From assembly GCA_004376465.1 (NCBI GenBank), contig SOJU01000184.1:1-39015 (forward strand): a stretch of 39,015 bases of DNA, written 5' to 3'. Made by a program: the position numbers and the translations under genes. How positions within the stretch are numbered: position 1 is the first letter of the stretch; every line of letters begins with the position of its first letter. The DNA is from Anaerolineales bacterium. GTDB lineage: Bacteria > Chloroflexota > Anaerolineae > Anaerolineales > E44-bin32. Positions 7,332 to 15,494 of the stretch are shown in pieces. A model generated the notes under the pieces. That model was not told the DNA's origin. It saw only the letters and a program-made list of their open reading frames with translations, and did no database searches.

Positions 7332-8231
7332 TTAGCGCACGCGCACACTGCCAATACCAAGATCAATGACCATTTCGATCTGGCTCACAGCGGCAGCATA
7401 GCCTGGAGAGAGATAGAAATCACCATCGTGTGTATAGTCGCTTGGAACCAGCACATTACCAATACCAACGCCGGCGCGCAAACGAACGCCCACATCTTCC
7501 GGAATCACAACCTGGATCTCGCCTATACCCCCCTCGAGAATAATGTCCATGTTGTCCATAGATGGCAACAACAGAATCATTTGCCCTAATCCCTGCTCAA
7601 CGTGTAACTCGTTAATCTGAAGATCCTGTAGGTCGAGCTCTGCCTTCCCCACGCCGAAGTCAACGATCAGATCCGTGGTCACTTCAGGGTGCAGAGCGAG
7701 GTCCCACGACGGTTGGTCGCTCCACCCACCGAAGAATGGTGCCACGATGACACCTTCGGTCCGTAGATCGATCGTCGCCCGAGTGCCAGAGAAATCGACG
7801 GTTTTACCAATCTCCTCGCCACTGAAAGGTCGTACTTCGCCTTGTAGCAACAATTTCGATCCCCTTGGTAATGCGTCAACGAGCAGGTACCCAAGCGCGG
7901 GATCGAGGGAAAAAGTGGCCTCCTCTGCATTCCCCAAAGGGATCTCGAAATTCTCAGATGCGTATGTCCATTGAGATTGGTTGTCGAAGAAGATGATGCC
8001 GCCAGCCAAGATGGCGAGAACCACCACTACTGCAATTGCCGATCCCCAGGCCGAGCGGCGACCAATAAGTATGTCGAGCCCAATGGCGATAAGCAGGATC
8101 GGCCAGAAACGCATGATAACGTCCCATACGTTCAACTCTATCACGTCCAAATTGTTCAACAGAAAAATCACACCAATGGAAATTAGGATAATAGGTCCGG
8201 CAATACTGGGTCTACGATGGCGATCATTCAT
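7332..8231 (-). CDS. LiaF-like membrane protein (LiaI/LiaF TM region plus toast-rack domain)
   Basis: A 299-residue protein. The first about 85 residues hold three hydrophobic segments of the LiaF/DUF5668 type (GPIILISIGVIFLLNNL, FWPILLIAIGLDILIG, then AIAVVVVLAILAGGIIFF). The rest is a beta-rich domain with repeated motifs LIVDFGVGKAELDL, VEQGLGQMILLLP, LEGGIGEIQVVIP and IDLGIGSVRVR, the repeated-strand pattern of the LiaF C-terminal/toast-rack fold. In Bacillus, LiaF restrains the LiaRS envelope-stress system, but no liaRS genes are here, so only the fold is claimed. AAGGAG lies before the ATG. The related 170-aa membrane gene is 139 bases upstream. Confidence 0.8.
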   Translation of the reverse strand: MNDRHRRPSIAGPIILISIGVIFLLNNLDVIELNVWDVIMRFWPILLIAIGLDILIGRRSAWGSAIAVVVVLAILAGGIIFFDNQSQWTYASENFEIPLGNAEEATFSLDPALGYLLVDALPRGSKLLLQGEVRPFSGEEIGKTVDFSGTRATIDLRTEGVIVAPFFGGWSDQPSWDLALHPEVTTDLIVDFGVGKAELDLQDLQINELHVEQGLGQMILLLPSMDNMDIILEGGIGEIQVVIPEDVGVRLRAGVGIGNVLVPSDYTHDGDFYLSPGYAAAVSQIEMVIDLGIGSVRVR

Positions 8232-8370
8232 CTTATTTACTCCTTACTCGTCATGTGAGCGAAGCACAGCACCTGCCCATGCCACCAAACGCTATGACCA
8301 GCCCCATCTTGGGACTGCAAGCAGACAATTTCGCCTACCCGAATCATCCCTTACCCGCCTGCGTCGTACT

Positions 8371-8883
8371 TCAGCGCGGACGGAAAAATGAATTAAACAG
8401 GATCATCAAGCCGGCACCGATCAAGATGATTGGCCACAACAATCCTGAGAATTGTCCTCCACCCAAGAAAGAACCGAAGATTGCAAACATGATCAGGCTC
8501 GCAATAATGGCTCGGCTGCCATCTTTCAGCGCCTCGCGGGTCTTACCTTCGAGCACACCGGAGATGATGACCCCTACACCTACGAAACCTGGTATAAGCG
8601 TCCAGATATACGCCCAGCTTCCCCAGTTGCCCGTTTTATTCTGCCAATATAAAATCCCGCCGATCCCACCTACGATCGAAGCCGGAATCGCCAGAGACGG
8701 CGTGCTGGTCAGCAACGCCATCAGTAAAAGGAAAACGCCCACCCCAATCACAAGCAGGGGCCAATTCTGTTCAAGATCTATAAACGCGAAGATGTCAGGA
8801 AATATTTGGGCTGCTAGGAAAGCGGCACCAATCAGAATGATGAGCAACCCGGCCACTATGTTTGATCGCTGTCCTTGCTCCAT
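8371..8883 (-). CDS. DUF5668/LiaF-like small integral membrane protein
   Basis: A 170-residue protein that is almost entirely membrane-embedded, with about five to six hydrophobic helices. The pattern VAGLLIILIGAAFLAAQ followed by NWPLLVIGVGVFLLL matches the LiaI/LiaF-type transmembrane module (WPLLLIxxG) shared with the next gene. The C-terminal WPIILIGAGLMILFNSFF repeats this motif. There is no soluble toast-rack domain. AGGAGG sits 6 bases before the ATG. The function is unknown; it may be a partner or duplicate of the TM part of the downstream LiaF-like protein. Confidence 0.75.
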   Translation of the reverse strand: MEQGQRSNIVAGLLIILIGAAFLAAQIFPDIFAFIDLEQNWPLLVIGVGVFLLLMALLTSTPSLAIPASIVGGIGGILYWQNKTGNWGSWAYIWTLIPGFVGVGVIISGVLEGKTREALKDGSRAIIASLIMFAIFGSFLGGGQFSGLLWPIILIGAGLMILFNSFFRPR

Positions 8884-9010
8884 GTCACCCTCCTGATTCC
8901 ATTTACGCAGATGGTATGAATAAGTCGCGCTGATTTTTCTACCAATATCCTACTGCATAGTCGTGTCTTGAATGCCTGGTCTCACATTTCCAAATTTTAT
9001 TACACCTGGT

Positions 9011-9904
9011 TCACAGCGGGTTTTTAAAATCGTAGATCCCGTTCCTCACAGGCCAAATTCGTTTGCATCCTTTGCAGCTCAAGCCCTTGGTTGTCATTTG
9101 TAGTTCGAGTGAGTCACATTCGGGACAGCGCCATATTGAGCCCTCACGCACGCGGCCGGGTTCGCCCTCAACCAAGGTAAATTGAAAAACACTGGGGGTC
9201 AGTTGAATCCAATTCCCCGTGCGCTGCATCATTGAGTCAAGAGCCACCAACACATTAAGGGGTACATGGCGCTTGAGGAGATTAAGGCGAAAGTGGGAAA
9301 CTGTTAGCTTTCGCCCGGGAGAAAAACCCTCCTGTTTCAACCATTTGTTAATTACTCGCGGATGGAAGTTGAAGTTCAATTCTGCGAACTCGATCGCTTC
9401 AGGGTCGAAGGGACTCCAAGCCTGTCGTCGAAAGACCCATCGGGCGATGGCCTTGAGGTTGCGTTTGTTCGCGTATTCGAGGATGAAGGTTGACCCCGGG
9501 ATAAGTGTAGGTCTGATCTGGCTCAGCGCTTTTTGCGGTTCCACCAGGTGATGGAGTGTTCGAATCATCGTGGCGGCATCGAATGCTTCTTGCGCAAAGG
9601 GTAAGCGATAGACATCGCCGACAACATAAACATAGCGCTCACTCTCGCCAAGTCGCTTCTGCGCCAACTCAATCTGCGTTCGTGAATAATCAAGCAGGAC
9701 GATCTGCTGATACCCTTGATATCGAGCTGTATTTCTCCCGGCGCCTGCACCCACTTCCAGCAATCGAGATCCACCCTCGGGCAGCAATCGCTGGAGAGCG
9801 ATCGCCTCTACTCGATCCTCGTACTCCCGGCTCCCATGTTCCCAGAATTTTTCCTGGTAATCTGAGCCTTCATAATCACAAATCGGAGGTTGGCTATCGC
9901 TCAT
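9011..9904 (-). CDS. SAM-dependent methyltransferase with C-terminal Trm112-like zinc ribbon
   Basis: A 297-residue class I methyltransferase. The SAM-binding motif I is LLEVGAGAGRNTARY (about residues 48-62), with an acidic residue after strand 2 in VLLDYS and a motif DVYRLPFAQEAFDAATM typical of the Methyltransf_11 group. The last about 40 residues form a zinc ribbon with CPECD and CKGC pairs ending in WPVRNGIYDF, as in Trm112-like domains that often accompany small-molecule or lipid methyltransferases. The substrate is unknown. It is 95 bases downstream of the Ig-zinc-ribbon gene on the same strand. The start at 9904 has a weak ribosome site. Confidence 0.83.
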   Translation of the reverse strand: MSDSQPPICDYEGSDYQEKFWEHGSREYEDRVEAIALQRLLPEGGSRLLEVGAGAGRNTARYQGYQQIVLLDYSRTQIELAQKRLGESERYVYVVGDVYRLPFAQEAFDAATMIRTLHHLVEPQKALSQIRPTLIPGSTFILEYANKRNLKAIARWVFRRQAWSPFDPEAIEFAELNFNFHPRVINKWLKQEGFSPGRKLTVSHFRLNLLKRHVPLNVLVALDSMMQRTGNWIQLTPSVFQFTLVEGEPGRVREGSIWRCPECDSLELQMTTKGLSCKGCKRIWPVRNGIYDFKNPL

Positions 9905-9999
9905 TTCGCACCATAGAAACGCCGGTCACCTGCGTGCCCGGAGAAATATCAACCCAATTGTACTCTCTCAAACTCGTGGTGTCAGCCGCCCTCTCAAGT

Positions 10000-10755
10000 T
10001 TAAGAATCAAAATAGCGCGTTTCGTCCAGTTTGTGTTGTTCCTGCGCATCACCGCCTTCAGACTCTTGCGCCAGCAAACCTATCTCTGCATCGGCGCGAA
10101 ATCGCGTCTCTGCTTCGTCAAGAGCAGTACGACTCGCCCGCGGGACGATCGCCCATTTGCCACAATGCGGACACATCTCCAGTTTCCCAACCAATAGATT
10201 TGGTGAGATAAAATGTCGGGGATAAGGAAAGCCACAACGCGGACAGACCGCGCCTCCGGCAGAACCGTAATTTCCAAGCTTGAAACTGCCCGAACGGCGG
10301 CCCGTGAGCGTAAGAAGGAGGGTTCCAAGCACCATGAGTACAACGAGCCCCGCCATAAGTGGGACGGCGAGATTGGCTACCTGCTGCCAGCTCTCCTCCG
10401 CGCTGACGAACTCCAATCGGACTTCTTCCGAAATTACCTCTGCACCGCTTGCCGTCGTACCAACGGCTGAAAACGTGTGTGCACCCACTGCATATTCGCT
10501 GGTGCTGAAGGAGTATTTAAAAGGGGCTTCTGAGACTTCCGCAAAGAATTCCCCGTCGAGCAGGTATTTAACCCGTTCCAGATCGTGCGGTCCATCGGCA
10601 GAGATCGTGAATCGTCCCTGAATTCGACCAACGCTTCTATACCCGAAATCTCGCCGCAAATGTATTGTTAACCGATCGTCACCATCCTGGCCATATGCAG
10701 GAACAGTTAACACAGCAACTAACAAGAAGAATAAGAATATCTTCACCTTCCTCAT
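10000..10755 (-). CDS. Exported Ig-like domain, transmembrane helix and cytoplasmic zinc ribbon protein
   Basis: A 251-residue protein with unusual architecture. A signal sequence (residues 1 to about 23, KIFLFFLLVAVLTVPAYG) is followed by an Ig-like beta domain (about 30-135; note VKYLLDGEFFAEVSEAPFKY and GAHTFSAVGTTASG, as in Big_9-type domains), one membrane helix (about 148-170), and a cytoplasmic zinc ribbon with CPRCG and CPHCG pairs about 25 residues apart. I do not recognise a named family. The ATG at 10755 is preferred over a GTG at 10761 because GGAG is better spaced. It starts 9 bases after the ABC permease stop, so it may be an accessory part of that exporter. Confidence 0.72.
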   Translation of the reverse strand: MRKVKIFLFFLLVAVLTVPAYGQDGDDRLTIHLRRDFGYRSVGRIQGRFTISADGPHDLERVKYLLDGEFFAEVSEAPFKYSFSTSEYAVGAHTFSAVGTTASGAEVISEEVRLEFVSAEESWQQVANLAVPLMAGLVVLMVLGTLLLTLTGRRSGSFKLGNYGSAGGAVCPRCGFPYPRHFISPNLLVGKLEMCPHCGKWAIVPRASRTALDEAETRFRADAEIGLLAQESEGGDAQEQHKLDETRYFDS

Positions 10756-10764
10756 CTTCACTCC

Positions 10765-11556
10765 TCACTTCCAGCGCGTTAGGATGGCCTCGCGCTGAAA
10801 GAGCTGCGTGGCGAAAGCCAGCAAACCAACATCGAGTACGGCGACCCCAATTGCCATCCACAGGATCATTGTTTCATTGATAAAGATCAATCCACTGATC
10901 TGAGCGAAGAAAAGACCCAACAGTGGAAGGATGACCAGCATTGATATCTGTTCGGCTACGCGGGGGTCATTGGCTCGAGAGGATACCATGATGGCGATAC
11001 TCACAGCCGCAACAGCCAACAGCGGACCAATGACCACGATCGCAAATAACCAGAGTGGACCCGTCACCTGCCGCAATAACCCAGGTCCCTCGGTAAGGAT
11101 GGCCACTCCTAGTGAAAAAACTGAAAAGGACAACCATGTTGCACCGATCGCGGGCAGCGCTGCCGCCACAGCCTTGCCGGCGAGAAGCTCCAAAGTCGTC
11201 ACCGGCGTCGCCAGCACCGGTTCCAGCGTTCTCGTTGTTTTCTCACCCACAATACTGTAGGAAGCGAAGGTCGCCGGTATGGCAAGCGGCATCAACATAA
11301 ACAGCAACATAAACTGACTCACGATGAAGTATTGTCCGCATGTTTCACTACTCAGCCCCTCACACAAGTCCGCGAAACTGGCGGGCATATCCGCTGCCGA
11401 AAACCCGGCCATCTCTTCGGGAGTACCCATGGTATAGAGAATAATTAACGGCAGGGCGGTCATCATGAGCGGCATGAAAATCACCGTAAAGAGCACGAAG
11501 CGATTCTTGAATACTTCGGCCCACTCCTTACGCGCGATCACCCAAATTTTTCGCAT
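10765..11556 (-). CDS. ABC-2 type transporter permease (NatB-like)
   Basis: A 263-residue membrane protein with about six helices. The N-terminal RKIWVIARKEWAEVFKNR is the usual cytoplasmic start of ABC-2 permeases, and SIVGEKTTRTLEPVLATPVT after TM2 is the conserved coupling helix seen in NatB/YhaP-like exporters. A larger extracellular loop lies between TM1 and TM2. It should pair with the ATPase encoded upstream, although a 143-base gap separates the two genes. The cargo is unknown; ions, lipids or peptides are all possible for the family. Confidence 0.88.
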   Translation of the reverse strand: MRKIWVIARKEWAEVFKNRFVLFTVIFMPLMMTALPLIILYTMGTPEEMAGFSAADMPASFADLCEGLSSETCGQYFIVSQFMLLFMLMPLAIPATFASYSIVGEKTTRTLEPVLATPVTTLELLAGKAVAAALPAIGATWLSFSVFSLGVAILTEGPGLLRQVTGPLWLFAIVVIGPLLAVAAVSIAIMVSSRANDPRVAEQISMLVILPLLGLFFAQISGLIFINETMILWMAIGVAVLDVGLLAFATQLFQREAILTRWK

Positions 11557-11699
11557 GATCCACCTCTTATAGAAGAATCTACCTGTTTTATTGGCACCGC
11601 ACTCACTTCGCCCCAGTACCCCCCAACCAAAATAGGTGTAGTTATGTAAAGTGGCGCTCAGACGATATCCACTCCACTAAACAATGGTCAAAAGCACAA

Positions 11700-12602
11700 T
11701 TACTTTACCAGGCGCAAATAAATCTCCTCCAAAGAGCGGCGCAGCTCGCCGACAAATTGAATATCCGCGCCGGCATCCACCAACGCCCGGATCAGTTCCG
11801 GGTTATTCCTCTCTGGGTCGTCTAACCCGACGACTAGCTTGTTATCCTTTATCTCAACGGAGCGCACGAAGGACTGCTCACTTACCACTTTTTCATATGC
11901 CGGAGAGGCGGCGCTCAGGTGAATCACAACCACGCGGTCATAAAGTTTCGCCCGCAGCGCTTCAGGAGTGTCTAGCGCCAGCAAGCGCGTATTAACCACG
12001 GCGATACGGTCACACAGTCTATCCGCCTCGTCGAGGTTGTGAGTGCACAGGAAGATTGTTCGTCCCCTGTCCTTTAACTCATTGATAAATTCCCGCACCA
12101 AACGCGCCATCTCCGGGTCGAGCCCTGCCGTCGGCTCATCTAGGAAGAGCACTTTGGGTTCATGCAACATCGCCCGGGCGATGGCTAGCTTCTGCCTCAT
12201 TCCCTTTGAAAAAGTCGCCGCCACGTCCCCGCGCCGATCCCACAACCCCAACAGGCGCAGATAGCGCTCCACCTGTCCGGCCACGTCCTCCACGTCGTAC
12301 AATTCAGCGAAGAAGCTTAAGTTCCTCTCCGCGCTCAGGCGAGCGTATAACCCAGGCGACTCGGTTAATATACCTACGTTGCGCCTGATCTCATTATCCT
12401 CTCGCCCTACTTCATACCCGGCAACCTTTGCCTCCCCCGAAGTCGGCGAAATTAACGCGCTCAACATGCGGATCGTCGTCGTCTTCCCCGCGCCATTTGG
12501 CCCCAGGAAACCAAAGATCTCGCCCGGCTTGACCTCCATATCCAGACCGTCAACTGCCAGCACATCACCGAAGCGTTTGGTTAACCCCTTCACAACAATC
12601 AT
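11700..12602 (-). CDS. ABC transporter ATP-binding protein (NatA-like)
   Basis: A 300-residue ATPase with a complete set of motifs: Walker A GPNGAGKTT (about residues 37-45), Q-loop near TESPGLYARL, signature FSKGMRQKL (a variant LSGGQ), Walker B VLFLDEPTAGLDP, and the H-loop in LCTHNLDEADRLCDR. The C-terminal about 80 residues form an accessory domain seen in NatA/drug-export subunits. The start is the ATG at 12602, preceded by GAGGAG; a TTG at 12617 in frame would hide this site. It lies 54 bases after the membrane-protease gene and upstream of the permease, forming an export module. Confidence 0.93.
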   Translation of the reverse strand: MIVVKGLTKRFGDVLAVDGLDMEVKPGEIFGFLGPNGAGKTTTIRMLSALISPTSGEAKVAGYEVGREDNEIRRNVGILTESPGLYARLSAERNLSFFAELYDVEDVAGQVERYLRLLGLWDRRGDVAATFSKGMRQKLAIARAMLHEPKVLFLDEPTAGLDPEMARLVREFINELKDRGRTIFLCTHNLDEADRLCDRIAVVNTRLLALDTPEALRAKLYDRVVVIHLSAASPAYEKVVSEQSFVRSVEIKDNKLVVGLDDPERNNPELIRALVDAGADIQFVGELRRSLEEIYLRLVK

Positions 12603-12656
12603 CCGCACTCTCCTCAAAACTGGATATTCGCCCAGCTCACAACGGCTCTCTCCTGA

Positions 12657-13532
12657 TCAAGTGTAGCGGCTATCCTCCAGACTATCGTCTGATATTTCTT
12701 CATCTATAATTCGCCGCACTCTTGAGTTAGGCGGCGACGTACTCGGGGGATCCACATCGAAGTCTTCTCCCGGCGCACTCATTCTTTTAATAGCGTAAAT
12801 AATTAGCAAACTAACCCCTGCACCAACGATGACGGTTCCCTCGGCCGCGTAGACACCCCATCGATCCATTACGATTAACGTCGCTGCGTTAAACAGCGTA
12901 TGCCACACCACGGCCCCCGCCAACCATCCCCATCTACCACGCCGAACACTCTGGAGAACCATCGCACTGGCGCTTAAGTGAAAACAAATCGCCCCTGCTC
13001 GCTCGACGGCTCCCAGCAGGGCCTTATACCAGGGCATATTCCAATAGAGCGCCATCTGGGCCGCGACGACATCCACTTGCTCCAGAGGCAGAGTCTTTGC
13101 TAGATCCGCCCCGCGCAATGCTACAGCTTGAAAAAAGCCGTATAAAACAAATCCACCGAGGATAATCGCCTCGCTGCCGCCATGACCTGCCCCAAACATG
13201 AGCGCATTGGGCAGGTTTCGAGCATCAGGTGCCCAGCGGCGCATGACGACAAAGCGCGCCACCTCTTCGAATACGCCTGCAGAAAGACCGTACAACAGCG
13301 CTGCCGCCATAAACGCCAACCCACCAGCCGCGAACATCCCCCGCTCGGTCACAAAGGGCGTCAGAACCAGATTGTTGAAGGGGATATGGAAAACCTGCGA
13401 AGCGACGAAGGTCGCCGCCCCCGCGCCAAACAACCCCCAACTGAGTCGCCAGCGCCTCGCCAAGACGACTCCCAAAACCAGGGGCAGGGCGATCATCAAA
13501 AAACCATTGAGTAAATGCGCCGCTGCGAGCAT
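12657..13532 (-). CDS. YhfC/PrsW-like intramembrane metalloprotease
   Basis: A 291-residue polytopic protein with about seven to eight helices. The three candidate active-site motifs of the PrsW/YhfC/CPBP-related membrane metalloprotease group are present: GVFEEVARFVVMRRW (Glu pair), GAGHGGSEAI (His and Glu), and VVWHTLFNAATL (His and Asn). Members cleave or process membrane proteins, but many remain uncharacterised. The ATG at 13532 is chosen as a hydrophobic helix begins right after it; a TTG at 13589 would add a charged leader. It is followed after 54 bases by the ABC ATPase gene. Upstream lie the parS pair and the GntR gene. Confidence 0.8.
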   Translation of the reverse strand: MLAAAHLLNGFLMIALPLVLGVVLARRWRLSWGLFGAGAATFVASQVFHIPFNNLVLTPFVTERGMFAAGGLAFMAAALLYGLSAGVFEEVARFVVMRRWAPDARNLPNALMFGAGHGGSEAIILGGFVLYGFFQAVALRGADLAKTLPLEQVDVVAAQMALYWNMPWYKALLGAVERAGAICFHLSASAMVLQSVRRGRWGWLAGAVVWHTLFNAATLIVMDRWGVYAAEGTVIVGAGVSLLIIYAIKRMSAPGEDFDVDPPSTSPPNSRVRRIIDEEISDDSLEDSRYT

Positions 13533-13744
13533 AGAAATTATTCCCGGAAATCGACCGTTCACCCAAGTCTTGACTGGATGACACAACAAACTTCATTAGG
13601 CGCAACTCATACCACACCGTCAACTTCACCACCGCGAATCCCCCCAACACCTGTGCTATATCGCTGTTATTCTACCTTGATTTTCCGTCACCCCTCAACT
13701 ACGTTAACCCCGCCCCCCCCTTTGGCGGAGTTTGTCCCTCGCGG

Positions 13745-13760
13745 TGTTTCACGTGAAACC
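13745..13760. promoter_or_regulatory. parS: parS site (ParB binding), 15 of 16 consensus
   Basis: TGTTTCACGTGAAACC differs from the bacterial parS consensus TGTTTCACGTGAAACA only at the last base. ParB binds this palindrome and spreads on DNA for chromosome segregation. Confidence 0.93.
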
Positions 13761-13769
13761 TGATGGCTA

Positions 13770-13785
13770 TGTTTCACGTGAAACA
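13770..13785. promoter_or_regulatory. parS: parS site (ParB binding), perfect consensus
   Basis: TGTTTCACGTGAAACA matches the 16-bp parS consensus exactly. Its centre is 25 bases from that of the other copy, and both lie in non-coding DNA. Confidence 0.96.
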
Positions 13786-13983
13786 TCCATATCTGTCGTT
13801 TATCCCCACTCAGCAAACGAACCCATATTGAGCCGTGTTTCTCTGCTTTTTTCTCGAAAACCTCGTCTCATCATGACCCGGAAGCGAGCCGAGGGTTTCT
13901 GGTGTGCATAAGCCGAAAACACCCAACCCGCACTCTCGGACTTATTGAGTATTTCCCAGAATACTTGGTTTATTAAAGGCGGA

Positions 13984-14394
13984 TCACCCTTCTAACCTTG
14001 GCGGCCTACCTTCCTCGCGCCAGGCAATAAATAACGCATCAAACAGCAGCGAGATCTCGTCTGGGCTGAATCCCAAATGATGTGCACGCTCCAAGAAGGA
14101 TTTCGTCATCCCCTCCAGTGCTGCCCTTCGCAGAGGCGCCGCTTGTTCCGGCAACATAGGCCGCAACACATAGGTCCCGCGACCCCGTTGTGTGGAGAGC
14201 ACTCCTTCTTCGTCAAGTATGCGGTAGGCGCGAGCGATCGTGTTGAAGTTGACGCTCAATTCCGCTGCCATCTTCCTCACGGTTGGCAGCTGATCGCCCG
14301 GGCTAAGAACGCCGGTTGCAACCAGGTGTTTGATTCGATCCACTAACTGCAAATAGATCGGTATATGGCCCCGGAAATCCAACTCAGTAAACAT
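13984..14394 (-). CDS. GntR-family regulator, YtrA type
   Basis: A 136-residue regulator: an N-terminal GntR winged helix (about residues 8-75; PIYLQLVDRIKHLVATG, LPTVRKMAAELSVNFNTIARAYRILDEEGV as separate helices, then RGRGTYV) and a short helical C-terminal domain without a large ligand-binding module. This is the layout of the YtrA subfamily, whose members often control ABC exporters and repress themselves. The ABC-2 export genes in the same orientation downstream are natural targets, although 451 bases including parS intervene. A strong promoter lies upstream. Confidence 0.92.
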   Translation of the reverse strand: MFTELDFRGHIPIYLQLVDRIKHLVATGVLSPGDQLPTVRKMAAELSVNFNTIARAYRILDEEGVLSTQRGRGTYVLRPMLPEQAAPLRRAALEGMTKSFLERAHHLGFSPDEISLLFDALFIAWREEGRPPRLEG

Positions 14395-14441
14395 TCTGCG
14401 ATTACCTAGATGTCTTATTGTCTCTTTGTATTATTGTACTA

Positions 14442-14470
14442 ATTGTATATCGCCTGTGTTTGTATGTCAA
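14442..14470 (-). promoter_or_regulatory. Promoter of the GntR gene with possible autorepressor site
   Basis: On the minus strand TTGACA (14465-14470), a 17-base spacer and TACAAT (14442-14447) give a near-consensus promoter. The region around -10/+1 contains GTAC-TAATT-GTAT-like symmetry (about 14437-14449), which could be a GntR operator. The promoter is well supported; the operator is inferred. Confidence 0.6.
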
Positions 14471-14510
14471 GCATGAGATGCCTGGATTCGGTTTCGGGGA
14501 TTGGCTATCG

Positions 14511-14519
14511 TGGTAGAAT
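14511..14519 (+). promoter_or_regulatory. Candidate extended -10 promoter for pdxS
   Basis: TGG followed by TAGAAT (14514-14519) forms an extended -10 element, placing the start near 14526 and leaving a leader of about 30 bases with ACGGAG before the pdxS ATG. No good -35 box is seen. Confidence 0.4.
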
Positions 14520-14556
14520 CGAATTACGGTTGTTTGACCCTTACACGGAGATAACT

Positions 14557-15444
14557 ATGGACAAGAAAGTTGCTACCTTCACCGTAAAGAAAGGCCTGGC
14601 TCAAATGCTTAAGGGCGGTGTGATCATGGATGTGGTCACGGTAGAACATGCCCGCATCGCCGAGGAAGCCGGCGCTGTTGCTGTGATGGCGCTTGAGCGC
14701 GTCCCTGCTGATATTCGCGCCCACGGTGGCGTGGCTCGTATGAGCGACCCAGCTCTAATCCAAGAGATTATGGAAGCGGTCACAATCCCAGTGATGGCGA
14801 AGTGCCGCATCGGTCATTTCGTCGAGGCCCAGATCATCGAGGCTCTTGGGGTTGACTTCATCGATGAGTCGGAGGTTTTAACGCCGGCTGATGAAGCGCA
14901 CCACATCAATAAACACCTATTCAAGATCCCCTTCGTTTGCGGCTGCCGTAATCTTGGTGAGGCTTTGCGCCGTATTGGAGAGGGAGCGGCTATGATCCGC
15001 ACTAAAGGCGAGGCCGGAACGGGTGACGTCGTCGAGGCGGTCCGACACGCTCGCTCGGTTTTCGGCGCAATCCGGCGCCTCGAGAACATGCCCGACGAAG
15101 AGTTAATGTCCTTTGCCAAAGAGCTCGGCGCCCCCTTTGAGACGCTCAAAGAAACCAAGGATTTGGGGCATCTGCCTGTTGTTAATTTTGCCGCTGGAGG
15201 CATCGCCACACCGGCCGACGCCGCACTCATGATGCAGCTTGGTGTGGACGGTGTTTTTGTCGGCTCGGGTATTTTCAAATCAGGCGATCCCCCTCTGCGG
15301 GCCAAGTCCATCGTGGAGGCTGTTACGCACTACGACGACCCGAAAATCCTAGCAGAGATCAGTAAAGGGCTGGGCGAGCCGATGGTCGGCATTGAGGTGA
15401 GCGAACTTCCCCAGACAGAACGGCTGGCCGAGAGGGGCTGGTAG
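14557..15444 (+). CDS. pdxS: Pyridoxal 5'-phosphate synthase, PdxS subunit
   Basis: A 295-residue TIM-barrel subunit that makes PLP from ribose 5-phosphate, glyceraldehyde 3-phosphate and ammonia supplied by PdxT. The catalytic residues are visible: Asp25 in GGVIMDVV, Lys82 in [10 protein letters not shown] (imine with ribose 5-phosphate) and Lys in [11 protein letters not shown] near residue 150. The C-terminal tail [12 protein letters not shown] is typical. The ATG at 14557 follows ACGGAG and fits the family N-terminus; a longer frame from 14443 would add an unrelated leader. It heads a run of six genes on the plus strand, divergent from the GntR gene. Confidence 0.98.
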   Translation: MDKKVATFTVKKGLAQMLKGGVIMDVVTVEHARIAEEAGAVAVMALERVPADIRAHGGVARMSDPALIQEIMEAVTIPVMAKCRIGHFVEAQIIEALGVDFIDESEVLTPADEAHHINKHLFKIPFVCGCRNLGEALRRIGEGAAMIRTKGEAGTGDVVEAVRHARSVFGAIRRLENMPDEELMSFAKELGAPFETLKETKDLGHLPVVNFAAGGIATPADAALMMQLGVDGVFVGSGIFKSGDPPLRAKSIVEAVTHYDDPKILAEISKGLGEPMVGIEVSELPQTERLAERGW

Positions 15445-15494
15445 ATCTCTTCGGGAGGGCGACGATTTTCCACTCCGCAGACGATAGAACCCGG

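Larger units (their letters stand above)
13533..13983. other. 451-base intergenic region carrying tandem parS sites
   Basis: No gene is visible here. It lies between a GntR gene and a membrane-protease gene, both on the minus strand. The contents are the two parS sites at 13745-13785, a C-rich tract near 13710, one isolated DnaA-box-like sequence (TTATGCACA, minus strand, 13903-13911), and a short perfect palindrome AGTATT-6-AATACT at 13948-13965 soon after the GntR stop codon. Open frames crossing it have no coding character. Confidence 0.7.

Noticed and set aside
8255-8896. Open frame of 213 codons on the plus strand
   Set aside because: It lies opposite the clear membrane-protein gene at 8371-8883 and has no family similarity or ribosome site; its Pro-rich composition is typical of an antisense shadow.
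9556-10197. Open frame of 213 codons on the plus strand
   Set aside because: It runs antisense across the methyltransferase and Ig-zinc-ribbon genes and shows no domain pattern.
13790-13983. Possible replication origin next to the parS pair
   Set aside because: Only one DnaA-box-like 9-mer (13903-13911) is visible, with no cluster and no clear AT-rich unwinding region. This is not enough to call oriC.
14443-14556. Extended N-terminus for PdxS from 14443
   Set aside because: The family starts at the ATG at 14557, which has a ribosome site; the extension overlaps the promoter region.
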